The notes under the pieces were generated by a model, which was not told the origin of the DNA, searched no databases, and saw only the letters and a program-made list of their open reading frames with translations. This document shows, piece after piece, positions 55,780-63,954 of a DNA stretch of 64,000 bases. The translations under genes were made by a program, and so were the position numbers. Origin of the DNA: Romboutsia ilealis (GTDB lineage Bacteria; Bacillota; Clostridia; Peptostreptococcales; Peptostreptococcaceae); NCBI RefSeq assembly GCF_900015215.1, contig NZ_LN555523.1:2263243-2327242 (forward strand). The letters run 5' to 3'. The first letter of the stretch is position 1. Each line of letters opens with the position of its first letter.

Positions 55780-55850
55780 CACTCATAGTCAAGATATTTA
55801 CGGTATCTCGGTAGAAACTCTCAGACCTTATTTCTGAGTATATACGAGTG
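55780..55850 (-). promoter_or_regulatory. guanine riboswitch
   Basis: On the minus strand: CTCGTATATACTCAGAAATA, GGTCTGAGAGTTTCTACCGA and GATACCGTAAATATCTTGAC, then TATGAGTG. This is a canonical purine aptamer with P1 (CACTCGTATA with TATGAGTG), both kissing loops, and C at the ligand-pairing position (GACTATG), so it reads guanine and not adenine. The terminator follows at about 80 nt. Confidence 0.97.
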
Positions 55851-55912
55851 ACGTATTCTTTATTTAATTAAGTATTTCTTAAGTTGAATATTAATTTATC
55901 AAAAATTATTCC

Positions 55913-56371
55913 TTATGTCAATAAATTTATATTAAATTTTTTATTTATTAAATAGTTTATATTATTTATTAAACTATTTAAAGGAATATTCTTGTTTTTT
56001 GCTATGTTTTTACAATCTTCATATTCAGGAGTAACTCTAATCAGTCTCCCATTATAATAGCCTAATTTTACTGTTATTTTACCATATTTAGTATCTATTT
56101 CAGTAAATTTTCTGTTTAATGTTACTCGATTGTACTTAGTATATCTTATACCAAATGTACTAGTTTGCAATATAATTAAGTCTACGAATTTATTTAAATC
56201 CTCTTCTTTACATAAAATGCATAACTTAGTTGCTGGTCTATTTTTTTTCATATATATACTTTCAGTATAGATATCTAATACACCATTATCTATAAATATT
56301 TCGTATATATACGAATATACTTCAGAAGACATATCATCAATATTTGCAATTATCTCATATATAAATTCTTC
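55913..56371 (-). CDS. larC: LarC C-terminal part, reached by -1 frameshift
   Basis: This is the second half of the nickel-pincer cofactor protein. Entered from the slippery site, the frame runs EEFIYEIIANIDDMSSEVYS without a stop and gives 152 residues to 55913. IANIDDMSSEVY and YMKKNRPATKLCIL are conserved LarC C-terminal motifs, so the part upstream of the in-frame ATG (56332) is also real coding sequence. There is no good ribosome site in front of that ATG, which argues that most product is the joined protein. LarC inserts nickel into the organic precursor made by LarB and LarE. Confidence 0.88.
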   Translation of the reverse strand, partial: EEFIYEIIANIDDMSSEVYSYIYEIFIDNGVLDIYTESIYMKKNRPATKLCILCKEEDLNKFVDLIILQTSTFGIRYTKYNRVTLNRKFTEIDTKYGKITVKLGYYNGRLIRVTPEYEDCKNIAKNKNIPLNSLINNINYLINKKFNINLLT

Positions 56372-57096
56372 TTTTTTTTTACACCTAAAATAGCTCTTAA
56401 TATATTAGGTATTTCAAATCTTTTATGTCCAATTCCATAACCAATTTGCTTAACTTCAAGTTCTAACACATCTACAAAATCATCACATAGAGTTTTTATT
56501 ATGGCCGCACCTGTTGGTGTTGTACACTCACCTTTAACTGTATTTAACCTTATAGGTACTCCTTTTAAAATTTCTATTGTTGCAGGTGCAGGCACCGGCA
56601 TAAGACCATGGTCACATTTTACAAACCCTGACCCTACTGGAACTGTTGTTGCATATATCTTGTCTACACATAGTAAGTCTACTAATATACATGCACTTAC
56701 TACATCTACGATAGAATCTATGGCTCCAACTTCATGAAAATGTATTTTATCTATAGTTGTTCCATGTACTTTAGCTTCTGCCTCCGCTATTACCATAAAT
56801 ATTTTTTTAGCATTTTCTTTTACCGAGTCATTAAGAGAAGATTTATCTATAATCTCATATATATCAGATAAATGTCTATGTGTATTAACTTCCTTTGTAA
56901 TAACCTCTACTTTTATTCCTACTATTCCACTTTCATTTTTCTCTTGTATATTTATATTGAATTCATCACCTAAATTTAATTTCTTTATTTCTTCTAGAAA
57001 AATTTCTTTAGATATTCCTAAACCTAATAATGCAGCTATAGTCATATCACCCGATATCCCATTAACTATATCAAAATAAAGTATTCTTTCTTCCAT
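56350..57096 (-). CDS. larC: LarC N-terminal part (nickel insertion protein), zero frame
   Basis: Read alone this frame gives 248 residues ending GVKKKKNLYMR at 56350. It has the LarC opening ILYFDIVNGISGDMTIAALL, EAKVHGTTIDKIHFHEVGAID, and GLMPVPAPATIEILKG with CTTPTGAAIIKTL. The ATG at 57096 follows GAGGAGAG and is preferred to the TTG at 57111. With a -1 slip at the A run the product is about 394 residues, the usual LarC size. It lies 28 nt behind larB. larA (lactate racemase or other NPN enzyme) and larE are not in the window. Confidence 0.92.
   Translation of the reverse strand: MEERILYFDIVNGISGDMTIAALLGLGISKEIFLEEIKKLNLGDEFNINIQEKNESGIVGIKVEVITKEVNTHRHLSDIYEIIDKSSLNDSVKENAKKIFMVIAEAEAKVHGTTIDKIHFHEVGAIDSIVDVVSACILVDLLCVDKIYATTVPVGSGFVKCDHGLMPVPAPATIEILKGVPIRLNTVKGECTTPTGAAIIKTLCDDFVDVLELEVKQIGYGIGHKRFEIPNILRAILGVKKKKNLYMR
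56371..56380 (-). other. -1 ribosomal frameshift site in larC
   Basis: Nine A followed by G, read in the zero frame as GTA AAA AAA AAG, contain the classic slippery heptamer A AAA AAG. A -1 slip leads straight into the LarC C-terminal frame, while the zero frame stops 19-21 nt later. Frameshift production of LarC is known for Lactobacillus plantarum larC1/larC2. A weak Shine-Dalgarno-like AGGTG lies just upstream. Confidence 0.85.
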
Positions 57097-57124
57097 GTTT
57101 ACTCTCCTCAATTCTATCCCAAAT

Positions 57125-57868
57125 CTAGTCTAGTTTATTTATCGTTGACGCTAAATATCCTGCTCCAAATCCATTATCTATATTAACGACAGATATACCA
57201 GATGCACAGCTATTTAGCATGGTTAAAAGTGCAGACAACCCACCAAAGTTGGCTCCATATCCAACAGATGTAGGAACCGCTATGACGGGTACGTCAACAA
57301 GACCGCCTACTACACTAGGTAACGCTCCTTCCATACCTGCCACTACAATTACTACCCTAGCTCTTTGTAATATATGTATTTTATTTAGTAATCTATGTAT
57401 TCCGGCAACTCCAACATCATAAACTCTCTCAACATCATTGCCTAAAAATTTCGCAGTATAGTAGGCTTCATCTGCAACAGGTATATCAGATGTTCCTCCG
57501 CTAACAACTACGATTTTTCCTTTACCATTGTTATGTATTTCATTATTCCTAATCTTTAATATTTTCGATAGTTCTTCATATTCGCAATTAGGATAAATAT
57601 TTTTGATTTTTTCAAAAGTTTCTATTCTACATCTAGTTCCCAGTATATTTGATTTTTTTTCTACCATTTTACCTATGATTCCTAATATATGTTCATCACT
57701 CTTACCTTCACAATAGATAACTTCTGGGTATCCATTTCTTATTTGTCTATGATGATCTATATTGGCATATCCAATATCTTCATATGGTAAGTTCTTAAGT
57801 GAATCTAAAGCATCATCTATATTAGTAGATCCACATTTAACATTTTCTAATAACTTCCTTAAGTCCAT
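57125..57868 (-). CDS. larB: LarB, pyridinium-3,5-biscarboxylate mononucleotide synthase
   Basis: A 247-residue protein of the PurE-like LarB family that carboxylates and hydrolyses nicotinate adenine dinucleotide to start the nickel-pincer nucleotide. Seen are DHHRQIRNGYPEVIYCEGKS near residue 48, VVSGGTSDIPVADEAYYTA, DVGVAGIHRLL, VVVAGMEGALPSVVGGLVD and PTSVGYGANFGGLSAL. The ATG at 57868 has AGAGGA 6 nt upstream; a longer frame from 57898 lacks a site. It is followed by larC. A TATAAT-like -10 is visible near 57970, but the -35 is unclear. Confidence 0.92.
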   Translation of the reverse strand: MDLRKLLENVKCGSTNIDDALDSLKNLPYEDIGYANIDHHRQIRNGYPEVIYCEGKSDEHILGIIGKMVEKKSNILGTRCRIETFEKIKNIYPNCEYEELSKILKIRNNEIHNNGKGKIVVVSGGTSDIPVADEAYYTAKFLGNDVERVYDVGVAGIHRLLNKIHILQRARVVIVVAGMEGALPSVVGGLVDVPVIAVPTSVGYGANFGGLSALLTMLNSCASGISVVNIDNGFGAGYLASTINKLD

Positions 57869-58037
57869 ATACAATCCTCTCTTGTTTATATACTTCAATA
57901 CATATTAATCATAATATATCTATTTAGCTCCAATAATTAATTTCAGATTTAAAAATATAATATATTAAAATTATAGCACTACTAGTAACTAAACGGTTTA
58001 TAAGTTGAATTTTAATAAAATTTTATAGATGAATAAT

Positions 58038-58076
58038 AAAAAAGAATAACTCCGTTTATCAGAGTTACTCTTTTTT
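58038..58076 (-). terminator. terminator of the GPH transporter gene
   Basis: Stem AAAAAAGAATAACTC / GAGTTACTCTTTTTT with a 9-nt loop, about 50 nt behind the stop. It separates the sugar operon from larBC. Confidence 0.85.
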
Positions 58077-58127
58077 ATCCAATGACAATTTATTGACATT
58101 CTATATATGATTATACAAATATATTTT

Positions 58128-59597
58128 TTATGCGTTCTTAAGTTCTTGTATATGAGCTTGAACTTCTTCCATTTTAACTTTATCAAGTGGGTAAAATTTC
58201 ATCGCTATTAAAGATGCTATCCATCCTAACATTGGCATTCCTATAAATAAAAACATTGTCATCCAGAATATTTGCGGATTAGCAGTATCAGTTACATCTG
58301 GCATTCTATCAGCAAATCCTATTGATGCAACACCAAATGCTACTATTGTTGTTGCAAAAGATGATATTAACTTATCTATAAATGAGAATAATGTTCCCAT
58401 CATACCTGGTACAAAACGCCCACTTAAATAAGTTTCATAATCAGCACAATCTGATATCATCGGTATAACAAATGCTCCAGAAACAGATACTGATCCTCTT
58501 GCTAGTATGTATACTCCTATAAATGCTATTGTCATAAAACCAACATTTTTTAAACTTATTTGTGTTGGATCTCCAAATACTAATAATGCAAATAATGCAG
58601 TAAAAGAAATAATTGAAGCCCATGTTCCTAAAACTAAAGCTTTCTTTTGCCCTAGTTTTTGTGCATATTTTGTACCAAACATAGTTATTAATATATTTGG
58701 TATCAATACTATAGTACCTATAGTGCCTGCTAAAGAATAATCTCCCATTAATATACCAAATAACATTACTGTAACCGCTGCATTAGATGCAACATTTGAG
58801 GCTATTTTATCAGTACTTGCTGCTACTACAAGCATTTGTAAAGCTCTATTTCCTTTTAATACTGGCCAATAATCTTTGAATCCAACCTTTTTTGTTTTGC
58901 TGCCTAAACCAAAAAATTCACTTCTATCCTTAGTCCATATACCAACTATTGCTAATGACGTTAATATAGCTGAAACTATTATAGTAAATGTTATTAATTC
59001 ATGATATAAACCGATTTCACCAAATCCACCATACTTAGGAACTAAGTAACTTGACATATATATTTGCATTCCATTGAAAAGTATTGCATTATATATCGCA
59101 TCAAATAAACCAAATTTAGGTCTTTTAGAAGGGTTATTTGTCATACACGCTTGACCAGCCTTTGTACAAGCTGTTTGACAAGTATATCCAATTATATAAA
59201 CTGCATAACATCCTATAAAGTATATTAATCTAATATTTTCAGGAACCTTATGTACAGTTGTATATATTATAAAAGTCATTATTCCTAATATAATATTACC
59301 TACAACTATAAATGGTCTAAACTTACCAAACTTACCATCTGTCTTATCTATTAAAAATCCAACTATTGGATCTGTAATCCCATCAAATATACGCATTGCT
59401 GTTAGTATAAAACCAACCACTGTAACTAATAACCCAGCTATACCACTTGCATACATTGATATATACCCCATAGCAAACATATACAGATTTGTAGCTATAT
59501 TATTTAAAGCAAATAATCCTAATCTCCATGTTGGACAGTCATTATATATATCTAAATTGTCAGAAAACTTCTTTACTTTAGCTAAATTCCCTTCCAT
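58128..59597 (-). CDS. GPH-family sugar/glycoside symporter
   Basis: A 489-residue membrane protein of the glycoside-pentoside-hexuronide:cation symporter family (MFS fold, about 12 segments). Family features are RIFDGITDPIVGFLIDKTDG with KFGKFRPFIVVGN, and a long central loop with WTKDRSEFFGLGSK. GGGGGATAAACT precedes the ATG. It is the last gene of a likely unit with two isomerase-type and two Gfo/Idh/MocA-type domains, so it should import their substrate; no specific sugar can be assigned. A CcpA-like site lies just upstream. Confidence 0.9.
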   Translation of the reverse strand: MEGNLAKVKKFSDNLDIYNDCPTWRLGLFALNNIATNLYMFAMGYISMYASGIAGLLVTVVGFILTAMRIFDGITDPIVGFLIDKTDGKFGKFRPFIVVGNIILGIMTFIIYTTVHKVPENIRLIYFIGCYAVYIIGYTCQTACTKAGQACMTNNPSKRPKFGLFDAIYNAILFNGMQIYMSSYLVPKYGGFGEIGLYHELITFTIIVSAILTSLAIVGIWTKDRSEFFGLGSKTKKVGFKDYWPVLKGNRALQMLVVAASTDKIASNVASNAAVTVMLFGILMGDYSLAGTIGTIVLIPNILITMFGTKYAQKLGQKKALVLGTWASIISFTALFALLVFGDPTQISLKNVGFMTIAFIGVYILARGSVSVSGAFVIPMISDCADYETYLSGRFVPGMMGTLFSFIDKLISSFATTIVAFGVASIGFADRMPDVTDTANPQIFWMTMFLFIGMPMLGWIASLIAMKFYPLDKVKMEEVQAHIQELKNA

Positions 59598-59615
59598 AGT
59601 TTATCCCCCTAATTT

Positions 59616-59631
59616 TTAATAACGTTTTCCC
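59616..59631 (-). promoter_or_regulatory. candidate CcpA (cre) site before the GPH transporter
   Basis: Minus-strand GGGAAAACGTTATTAA fits 14 of 16 positions of the C. difficile-type cre consensus as I remember it (RRGAAAANGTTTTCWW). It lies 19 nt upstream of the ATG, so bound CcpA would act as a roadblock or repressor. Confidence 0.45.
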
Positions 59632-59786
59632 GGATTTCAAAATACTAATTTTTGTTTTAGTATTTACTAATTTGTATAATTTACTTATTTATTCTTTACT
59701 TTATAATTTAATAAATTATTTATATTAGTCCAAATCAACTTAAATATTTTTAACAATCACCAGTACAAAATTTATATATATTTTTA

Positions 59787-59828
59787 ATTTAGCATTGTTA
59801 AAGCATATAAGTTTTAACAATGCTAAAT
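59787..59828 (-). terminator. terminator-like hairpin behind the isomerase gene
   Basis: A 16-bp stem (ATTTAGCATTGTTAAA with TTTAACAATGCTAAAT) and a 10-nt loop lie 20 nt behind the stop at 59848. The downstream tail is AT-rich without a pure T run. The transporter gene, 190 nt further on, may therefore have its own promoter. Confidence 0.65.
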
Positions 59829-59847
59829 AAGGTTATAATTTTCTATA

Positions 59848-60738
59848 TTACATACTTAAATCACAACATATACTGTTATGATTAAATCTATCTTCATAAC
59901 CTAAATTTCTTAAGTTTCTTGCACTTATTTCTAAGCTTTCATATGGATCTCTACCATATGTATTATCTTGCTCTATAAATATATGCTCTACTCCTGTTTC
60001 TCCAGCTAAATCTATTATCGCTTTCATGTCTAAGTTTCCTTCACCTATCTCAGCAAATTCAACTACATCAGCCATACTTCTCATTATACCTTCTACTCCA
60101 CCAGATAAATCAAGAGTTTGACTTATTCTGTAGTCTTTTATGTGTATTATCTTAGTTCTTCCTTCTAATTTCTTTATCCATTCCAAAGGATTTACTCCTC
60201 CTCTTTGTAACCAGTGTACATCAAGTTCAAATCCTAAGTATTCTGGATCACTTTCTTCAACCATTATATCCATTAAGTATTTACCATCATATTTAGAAAA
60301 TTCCATGTGATGGTTGTGATAATATAGTGATAAACCTTCTTCTTTTAATCTTCTTCCCATTTCATTTAATTCTTTAGTATATTCTATTATTTTTTCTTTT
60401 GATCCTAAACAATCAAATGATATCATACCTATTCTTATATATTTACAATTTAAAGCCTTAGTATCTGCTACTATTTTATCAAAATCATCTCTTAAGTTTT
60501 CCATTTTTATTCCTGGCATCATTGATTTTATAGATGCACTTGTAGCACAAACTTTCATATCAAATTCTTCTAAAGAACTTTTTATTTCAGCTACGTTTTC
60601 AGGTGACATTTCAACTTGTGATAATTCTACTGTAGAAAATCCTAATTCTTTAACTTTTTTAAATGTTTCTCTTATTCCATCTTTCGCTATTTTATCTTTT
60701 AGCATCATCATTTGAACGCCTATTGTAGGTTTTTGCAT
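59848..60738 (-). CDS. IolE/AP-endonuclease-2-type sugar isomerase/epimerase
   Basis: A 296-residue TIM-barrel protein of the xylose-isomerase-like family. Metal-site pieces are seen: GFSTVELSQVEM, YYHNHHMEFSKYDG, FELDVHWLQRGGV, KIIHIKDYR and IFIEQDNTYGRDP. Members epimerise sugars, act in inositol breakdown, or cleave 3-keto-glycosides. The ATG at 60738 has GGGGGGAT 6 nt upstream and overlaps the end of the preceding dehydrogenase gene by 19 nt, so the two are coupled. The substrate is unknown. Confidence 0.85.
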   Translation of the reverse strand: MQKPTIGVQMMMLKDKIAKDGIRETFKKVKELGFSTVELSQVEMSPENVAEIKSSLEEFDMKVCATSASIKSMMPGIKMENLRDDFDKIVADTKALNCKYIRIGMISFDCLGSKEKIIEYTKELNEMGRRLKEEGLSLYYHNHHMEFSKYDGKYLMDIMVEESDPEYLGFELDVHWLQRGGVNPLEWIKKLEGRTKIIHIKDYRISQTLDLSGGVEGIMRSMADVVEFAEIGEGNLDMKAIIDLAGETGVEHIFIEQDNTYGRDPYESLEISARNLRNLGYEDRFNHNSICCDLSM

Positions 60739-61742
60739 AATATATCCCCCCAAAGTATTGTTTTTCTTGATTCAGAAGACTCTCTTATTAAATCTATAAT
60801 TTTTATAGATGGTATAGCATCTTTTATATGAATATAATCCTTAGAGTTATTCATTAAACAGTCATAGTATTTATTTATTAATTTACCATGACTAGCCCCA
60901 TAATAATGCTTTAAACCACTAAGTCTTTCATCTTCCGCTATTTCAATTAGATCTCCGTCTATATGTCTATATAATTTACTGTCTTTAATACTAAATATTC
61001 CATTTTCTAATACAACTTCTATTTCTACACTAGAATTAGTTGCATTAGCTATTGTTGCAAAGAAAATTCCCCTTGCTCCATTTTCAAAATTTATAATTGC
61101 ATTTACTGTATCTTCAACTTCTATGTCATAGTCTAAGAAATTATCTATATTTCCCTTTATAGATTCTATCTTCCCACCTAATAATTGCATTAAATCTAAT
61201 GTATGTACTGCCTGGTTAATCATAACTCCACCACCAGCTAGTTCCATTTTGCCTCTCCATGGCTTTACTGTGTAATAGTCATTAGGTCTATTCCATGCAA
61301 CTAAACCTTTCACTCCTATTACCTTTCCATAAACACCAGAATTAATTATTTCTTTAAGTTTTTCAACAGTATTGTTATATCTATTTTGTAAACATATACA
61401 TATATTTTTATCTGTGCTATCACTTAACTCTATAAATTTTTCAGTTTCCTCTGTATTTAAGCAAAGTGGTTTTTCTAGGAGTACATTTACTCCTAGATTA
61501 GCCACTTCTTTAGTTACAGGGTAGTGAAGGTAATGTGGTAAACATATATGCACACAGTCTAAATTTTCTTTTTGAATCATTTCTATATAATCAGTATAGA
61601 AATTCACATTTTCAATTAAGCTACTCTTAGTTTCATCTATATCACATACTGCTACTAATTCTGCCTTCTCACTTAACTTGATAGAATGAAGATGAATCAT
61701 AGAAACATCTCCTAGACCTATGATACCCACTCTTAGAGCCAT
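60720..61742 (-). CDS. Gfo/Idh/MocA-family oxidoreductase
   Basis: A 340-residue NAD(P)-dependent sugar or inositol dehydrogenase. The N-terminal Rossmann fold is LRVGIIGLGDVSMIHLHSI. The catalytic EKP motif is NVLLEKPLCLNTEE, and the second half has GGGVMINQAVHTLDLMQLLGG with the catalytic histidine. There is no signal peptide. It lies 29 nt behind the fused isomerase/oxidoreductase gene. Its coupling to a TIM-barrel isomerase suggests an oxidise-then-rearrange pathway. Confidence 0.88.
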   Translation of the reverse strand: MALRVGIIGLGDVSMIHLHSIKLSEKAELVAVCDIDETKSSLIENVNFYTDYIEMIQKENLDCVHICLPHYLHYPVTKEVANLGVNVLLEKPLCLNTEETEKFIELSDSTDKNICICLQNRYNNTVEKLKEIINSGVYGKVIGVKGLVAWNRPNDYYTVKPWRGKMELAGGGVMINQAVHTLDLMQLLGGKIESIKGNIDNFLDYDIEVEDTVNAIINFENGARGIFFATIANATNSSVEIEVVLENGIFSIKDSKLYRHIDGDLIEIAEDERLSGLKHYYGASHGKLINKYYDCLMNNSKDYIHIKDAIPSIKIIDLIRESSESRKTILWGDILCKNLQ

Positions 61743-61771
61743 ACATTCCCCTTCTTTCTGCTTTATATCTC

Positions 61772-63844
61772 TTATACAAAAACTTCTTCTTTATTTTTAG
61801 CTTCTTCTTCTATTCTCTTATTTAGTTCTGATAAATATAAATCTTCATTGAATGGTAATTCAACATCTTTGCCTAACCAGCTAGATAAGTGCATTGCATT
61901 TGATAACATTACACCTTTTATACCTTCTGTTCCAGGAGCTAATAATGGAGTTCCTTCTAATATAGCTTCTGTAAAGTTTATCATAACGTTAATATGTTGA
62001 GTTCCCCATTGATCCGGTATTTCAAATTCTTCAACATCAAATATATCTGACATACCTTCGCCTCTAAATAAGTTAGCAACATCAGCAAATGTTAATCTCT
62101 TGTTTAATTCATTTTCACTTTCTTTCATTCTCTTAACTGTTACCTTCTTACTTCCTTCAACTAATATCTTTCCTTTATCACCGTGTATTTCAAATCTATC
62201 AGTTCCTAATATATCATGTGTACAAGTTATAAATGTTCCTGTAGCTCCATTTGGATATTCAACAAATGCAGTAACATCATCTTCAACTGCTATATTTCTG
62301 TGAGAACCAAATTGTAAGTTTGCTCTTACTTTAGATGGCATCCCACATATCCATTGCCATAAGTCTAATTGGTGAGGTGCTTGATTTGCTAAAACTCCTC
62401 CACCTTCTCCAGACCAAGTTGCTCTCCAGCTACTCATATCATAGTATGCTTGTGGTCTCCACCAAGTAGTTATTATCCAGTTAGTTCTTCTTATTTCCCC
62501 TATTTCTCCGTTTGATACTATTTCTTTTATTTTTTGATATAGCGGATTTGTTCTTTGGTTGAACATCATACCAAATGTTAAGTGTGGCTTAGATTCTGCT
62601 AATTCATTCATTTCTCTAACTTTTTTAGTGTAAACACCAGCTGGTTTTTCAACTAATGTATGTAAATCTCTATTTAATGCTTCTATAGCTATTACAGGGT
62701 GATCATAGTGAGGTGTTGCTATTAATACTGCATCTATTTCTTTACTATCTAACATATCTATGTAGTTATCAAAGAATTTAACATCTTTAGGTAATTTTTC
62801 TAAAGCCCATTCTTTTTTTTCTGGATTAACATCACATACAGCTGTAAGTCTAGCATTTTTAACTTTTCCTTCTGCTAACCAAGTTGCATGAGATCCTCCC
62901 ATTTGCCCTATACCAACTATCCCAAATCTAACTTCTTTCATTTCTCTTCCCCCTATTGTTTTTAATCTAAAATCTATACTCTTTAGTATATCTACTAAAG
63001 ATTTATACTGAAGTGCATATGCACTTTTACCATCTAACCCCTTGTCTGTCTTTATAATGTCATGAACATCTTCTAATTCTAAATCTTTTAATGAATCAAA
63101 TATTACTAAATGTGGTTCCATAGTTAAGAAACCTTCGTATCCATTTCTTATAGCATCTGTTAAGATTTCCTCTATTTTACCTTCACCTGTACCACATACA
63201 ACATTTTCTTTATCAGCTTGATTAGCATCTTTTATATGGTAGTATTCTATATAATCTTTTAAAAGTTTATAACACTCTTTAGTATCTTCTTTACATTGAA
63301 CAAAGTTTGCAAAATCAAATATACCCTTAAAATTATCTGAATCAACTTCTTTAAATATAGTTAAACATCTACTAGCTATATCACCATATATATCTTTTTC
63401 ATTTTCATGAAGAAGAATTACATTATATTTTTCTGCTATGCTAGCAAATATTTTTAATTTTTTTATTACTTCATCTCTATAATCTTCAGGATTTTTATCC
63501 TTTGGAATATAAAAACTAAACATTCTTATGTATTTACAATCTAATATATTAGCCATTTTGCAAAGCTTTTCTAATAAATCAACTTGCTTTTCAAAACCTT
63601 CATTATCATCTACAAATACTTTTCCTATAGGAGAACCTATAGAAGAAACTTTTATGTTATATTCAACCAACTTAGGTTTTATATACTCATTAAGTTCATC
63701 TATAGAGTATTCACTAAAATTCTTCTCATTTACCCCCCTTATAGATATATAATTCATTCCTAGATTTTTAACAGTTTCTAGTTGAGTAGTAAAATCACTA
63801 CTTATTTCATCTGAGAAACCTGATATATGTATATTTTGTAACAT
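61772..63844 (-). CDS. fused TIM-barrel isomerase + Gfo/Idh/MocA oxidoreductase
   Basis: A 690-residue frame with two complete enzymes. Residues 1 to about 295 are an AP-endonuclease-2-type TIM barrel (HISGFSDEISSDFTTQLETV, VILLHENEKDIYGD, FDFANFVQC, YYHIKDANQADKENV, FLTMEPHL). Residues 303-690 are a Gfo/Idh/MocA dehydrogenase (RFGIVGIGQMGGSHATWLAE, TLVEKPAGVYTKK, GGGVLANQAPHQLDLWQWIC). At the junction (62938-62955) AGGGGGAAGAGAA stands right before the ATG of residue 303, as for a separate gene. Deleting one A in the AAAAA run just upstream would end the first enzyme with TAG. So it may be a young fusion, a frameshift in the assembly, or a frame with internal initiation. GGGGGGAATGT precedes the first ATG. 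Confidence 0.8.
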   Translation of the reverse strand: MLQNIHISGFSDEISSDFTTQLETVKNLGMNYISIRGVNEKNFSEYSIDELNEYIKPKLVEYNIKVSSIGSPIGKVFVDDNEGFEKQVDLLEKLCKMANILDCKYIRMFSFYIPKDKNPEDYRDEVIKKLKIFASIAEKYNVILLHENEKDIYGDIASRCLTIFKEVDSDNFKGIFDFANFVQCKEDTKECYKLLKDYIEYYHIKDANQADKENVVCGTGEGKIEEILTDAIRNGYEGFLTMEPHLVIFDSLKDLELEDVHDIIKTDKGLDGKSAYALQYKSLVDILKSIDFRLKTIGGREMKEVRFGIVGIGQMGGSHATWLAEGKVKNARLTAVCDVNPEKKEWALEKLPKDVKFFDNYIDMLDSKEIDAVLIATPHYDHPVIAIEALNRDLHTLVEKPAGVYTKKVREMNELAESKPHLTFGMMFNQRTNPLYQKIKEIVSNGEIGEIRRTNWIITTWWRPQAYYDMSSWRATWSGEGGGVLANQAPHQLDLWQWICGMPSKVRANLQFGSHRNIAVEDDVTAFVEYPNGATGTFITCTHDILGTDRFEIHGDKGKILVEGSKKVTVKRMKESENELNKRLTFADVANLFRGEGMSDIFDVEEFEIPDQWGTQHINVMINFTEAILEGTPLLAPGTEGIKGVMLSNAMHLSSWLGKDVELPFNEDLYLSELNKRIEEEAKNKEEVFV

Positions 63845-63933
63845 ACATTCCCCCCTATACTTTTGTTATTTTTTTAACTTTAATTAGTTTTATTATCTAA
63901 CATAAAACTTAATTAAATATGTATTTTGTATAA

Positions 63934-63954
63934 TTAACTCGTTGTGCTAGTTAA
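63934..63954. promoter_or_regulatory. dyad upstream of the sugar operon, possible operator
   Basis: TTAACT (63934-63939) and AGTTAA (63949-63954) form a perfect 6-bp inverted repeat around 9 bp (CGTTGTGCT), about 90 nt upstream of the first gene of the unit. Its size suits a dimeric repressor, but the regulator is not in the window. Confidence 0.3.

Noticed and set aside
57998-58186. 62-residue basic frame between larB and the transporter gene
   Set aside because: It crosses the transporter terminator hairpin and overlaps the transporter gene end in another frame, without a ribosome site.
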